From Blastomyces gilchristii SLH14081 (lineage: Eukaryota; Ascomycota; Eurotiomycetes; Onygenales; Ajellomycetaceae): 64,000 bases of DNA. The notes under the pieces are model-generated. The model saw only the letters and a program-made list of their open reading frames with translations, had not been told where the DNA came from and did not search any database. A program made the position numbers and the translations under genes. Shown piece by piece: positions 61,458 through 64,000 of this stretch. Within the stretch, counting starts at the first letter, position 1. Each line of letters begins with the position of its first letter. Location of the stretch: the NCBI RefSeq assembly GCF_000003855.2, contig NW_003101676.1:825531-889530 (forward strand), given 5' to 3'.

Positions 61458-64000
61458 GACATACTTAAGTTCTGCTCAGAATGCTGCTAAGTTAAGTCTG
61501 TAGAATTCTGCAGTTTCTTTATCTTCTTTCTATGAGAAGGCTTCAGTGTATTCTCTGATTAGTATTATTACATATCTGTACTATGCTAAGCAGCTAAAGA
61601 AAGAGAGAATCTTATACATCTATTTCTTCTCTCACTTCTGTTATTTTCATTACATCTGTAATAACAACTTCTGTCTTTCTATAAGTATTACCTCACAAGA
61701 AGACATTATATTGATTCTGATATAAAGCTCAGATACTTAAGCAGTACAGAGTAAGAGTCTCAGAGCTTTAAGTGTTGACAGATTTTATCAAGACTGAGAA
61801 GATTCTTCTTACTTATCTGTAAAAGAAGATGAAAGTGTGAATCTCTGAGATAAGAAAATATCTCAGAATAACTGATTCTAAGAAGAGATCAGCTAATGTC
61901 ACTATTAAAAGCATCACAGAGATAAATCACTGATTAAAGAGAATCTCACTTCAGTTAAAGTATATAACTGAGATGCTTTGTAAATTGATAAATTAATACT
62001 TTATTATATATCTCTCATACTCTTCTGCAATGTCACAGTACTAACTTCATAGTAGATAAAGATACTGATGTCAGAGACTTTAACAGTGAAGAATGAGTTT
62101 GATGAGAATGTGATTGTTAGTGAGTAGATCTTGAGATCTCTCTTTTTACTTTTTCTATGAGCTGCAGCTCTATTAGAATAGCAGTGACTCACAGATTAAT
62201 AATATTAATCTTGTTAATTTCAGATATTTCTTTCTCTTAACTACTTCAGGAATTTTACACATATATAGTCTTATTAAACTTCTAAAAAAAACTCTTTTAA
62301 GAAAAAATAGAAGAAGAGTGCTATAGAGTTTATAAGATATCAGCTTATCACTGCAAGATTATCTCTAAAAAACTCTTTGAAAAAAATAAGAAGTCTTAAG
62401 TGATATTTCTTACTCAACATCTCTGACATGTAATAAGATAATCTCTACTAGCTGTCTTATAGCTTGCAATCTCTTTCTCAGCATTTTTCAAATACTCAAG
62501 TGATTCTCATGAATTCTCTGATAATAAATAATCTTTTCATTTAACAAGATATTGAAGCTTACTGTAATATATTCACTTATTCAATATTTTCTTCACAAGA
62601 TATTCAGTATCATTCTCAATCTTGATATTATCTGACTAAGGTGACTCTACTCTGAGATATTACTTATAGAACTTTAAATAGATAATATGAAAAACAGAAT
62701 GAATTGATTTCAATTCTAAGATTAATTTTAACTTATATGTCTGCTTACTCATCACTCTTATTACTAAGAAAGATTCTAGCTATCACTCACTGAGCTTCTT
62801 ATACAGTCTTATTATCTTGATATTCTTTGCTGAAAGTAGTACTTGATTCTCTATTAAGAACTTTATTAAAAGATGTTTTTAATTATAGTATTCTATCTAC
62901 TACTTCTGAGTATGACAGATGCTTTTTATCATCTTCTTATGAATTTTATTTAAAAGTTTCAATCTTACTTTTACTTCTGATACTGAGAAATACTCTATTC
63001 TCTGTATCTGTTTGACATTCTGACTGTCTATTTCTCTATTGGAAATGTTATTCATGATGTCACTGAGTAATGAAGAATTATATTCATAATAAGTATAGAA
63101 AGAAGATACTTTTAAGATTGCATTCTTTGCATTATTATACATAAATTCAGTGATTAGAAGATGTTTGATTCAATCATTCTGAAAATATAAATAGAATACT
63201 TAAAGATGCTGTTCTAATATCTGATTCTAATGTTCAGTCTGATTATCTGTCTATGAATGAAATGCAGTGCTGAGAAGACATCTTATTATAAGATAATAGT
63301 AAAAAGATGATCAGTATTTACTGATAAAGAGAAATTCTTAATCTGTTATTAATAATTTCAGAGCACTGTGATCATAAATAATAATATCTAAAAACAGATC
63401 AGTTAATTCAGAGACTTTAATCTTTCTATAAGTAGAGATATATCTGATTATCTTTGTAAAGTGATTAACAATGATCAAAATTAAGTCATATTCTTTGACT
63501 CTTATTAACTTCAGCAGATCAACTATGAAATTCATTGATAGATTCTATTATAAGCTTCTTGAAACAGGCAGTGATATCAACTTACTGTATTACTTATACT
63601 GCAGAATCTTTATTCTTTGATAGATATTATAAGTCTCAATATACTCTTTAATATCTGTCTGAAGCTTGTTTTAAATATATTTATATTTTAGAAGCTCTTC
63701 AGTCTTCTCTAATCTGAAGTGCTTAGTATGAGAATTATTATAATAAATTCTCAATAACTTCTAACACACTGCTCTACTATAAGAGATGAAGACTGAATCA
63801 TTTAGTAGTAGAAGTCTACATTCTTCTAGTTATCAGTGACTTGATTTCTTAGCAGTACTATCTCACTCAGAGTCTGTCTCTTTTAAGTTTAAACTGAACT
63901 CTTTCTTCTTCAACTTCTGAATTTAAGTTACAGTAGAGACATTCTTCTACTGTAACTTATTAATGAATTCTAAAAGTAGTCAGATTAAAAGAGTGTAGAC
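61458..64000 (-). mobile_element. Gypsy family D, 3' portion, running off the window
   Basis: Minus-strand integrase core at 63535-63338 reads MNFIVDLLKLIRVKEYDLIL, then IVNHFTKIIRYISTYRKI and LFLDIIIYDHSALKLLITD. Integrase continuation at 63142-62900 reads MYNNAKNAILKVSSFYTYYE. These match gypsy integrase but differ from families A, B and C. Sequence to the left (about 62700-61460) should hold the chromodomain and 3' LTR, but LTR limits were not identified. The 5' part lies beyond 64000. Confidence 0.75.

Overview
This window looks like a piece of a filamentous ascomycete (Pezizomycotina-type) genome that crosses from ordinary GC-equilibrated, gene-bearing DNA (about 1-3480) into an AT-rich repeat block that fills the rest (about 3500-64000). 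The evidence is a fungal 14-TM MFS transporter gene with short GT-AG introns, a Tad1-like LINE, Ty3/gypsy chromoviruses, hAT elements, and pervasive RIP-like C-to-T/G-to-A hypermutation that leaves almost no CpG and turns catalytic codons into stops or Asp-to-Asn changes. All domain calls are read by eye from translations; no database search was run.

Layout. (1) 428-2374, minus strand: one intact four-exon DHA2-type MFS transporter, the only clearly functional protein gene. (2) 3764-4278: 5'-truncated LINE. (3) 4600-10326: full-length Ty3/gypsy family A copy (A1) with 309/310-bp LTRs and 5-bp target duplications. (4) 10707-12371: 5' part of gypsy family B (B2), then a tRNA-like sequence. (5) 12950-21343: two hAT transposons, B inserted in A. 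(6) 21344 to about 28000: near full-length Tad1-like LINE (L1). (7) about 28260-28892: an unmutated GC-richer island with a tandem duplication. (8) 28893-34986: truncated gypsy A2, then gypsy family C (C1). (9) 35149-43811: a ~506-bp hAT MITE split by a full-length gypsy B1 (35350-43502). (10) 44150-48455: gypsy C2 and a solo family C LTR, with two more MITEs and a 100-N gap. (11) 48456-61457: a third hAT copy, interrupted by a LINE (49423-50847) and by a full-length gypsy A3 (51337-57376) that itself carries an unmutated SINE (54530-54901). (12) 61458-64000: gypsy family D, running off the window.

The elements form partnerships and a readable nested history. The hAT element encodes a recognisable (dead) transposase and shares both ends with ~505-bp MITEs that have perfect 8-bp target duplications, so it is the probable mobiliser. 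The SINE ends in the same TATAAT(T/G)GAAGAATAAT... 3' tail as the LINE, so the LINE is the probable mobiliser of the SINE. Target duplications and internal empty sites fix the order of insertion: gypsy C2, then the MITE and hAT C inside it, then LINE L3 and gypsy A3 inside hAT C, then the SINE inside A3.

No new multi-gene system was found. The most unusual signals are the SINE/LINE pair with an empty site in the same window, the autonomous hAT/MITE pair with non-matching subterminal ends, a 138-bp in-place inversion inside one hAT transposase gene, antisense Cys-rich reading frames in the 3' parts of two gypsy families, a mutation context that spares CpA, and consistently weaker mutation of the 5' LTR than the 3' LTR in gypsy A.
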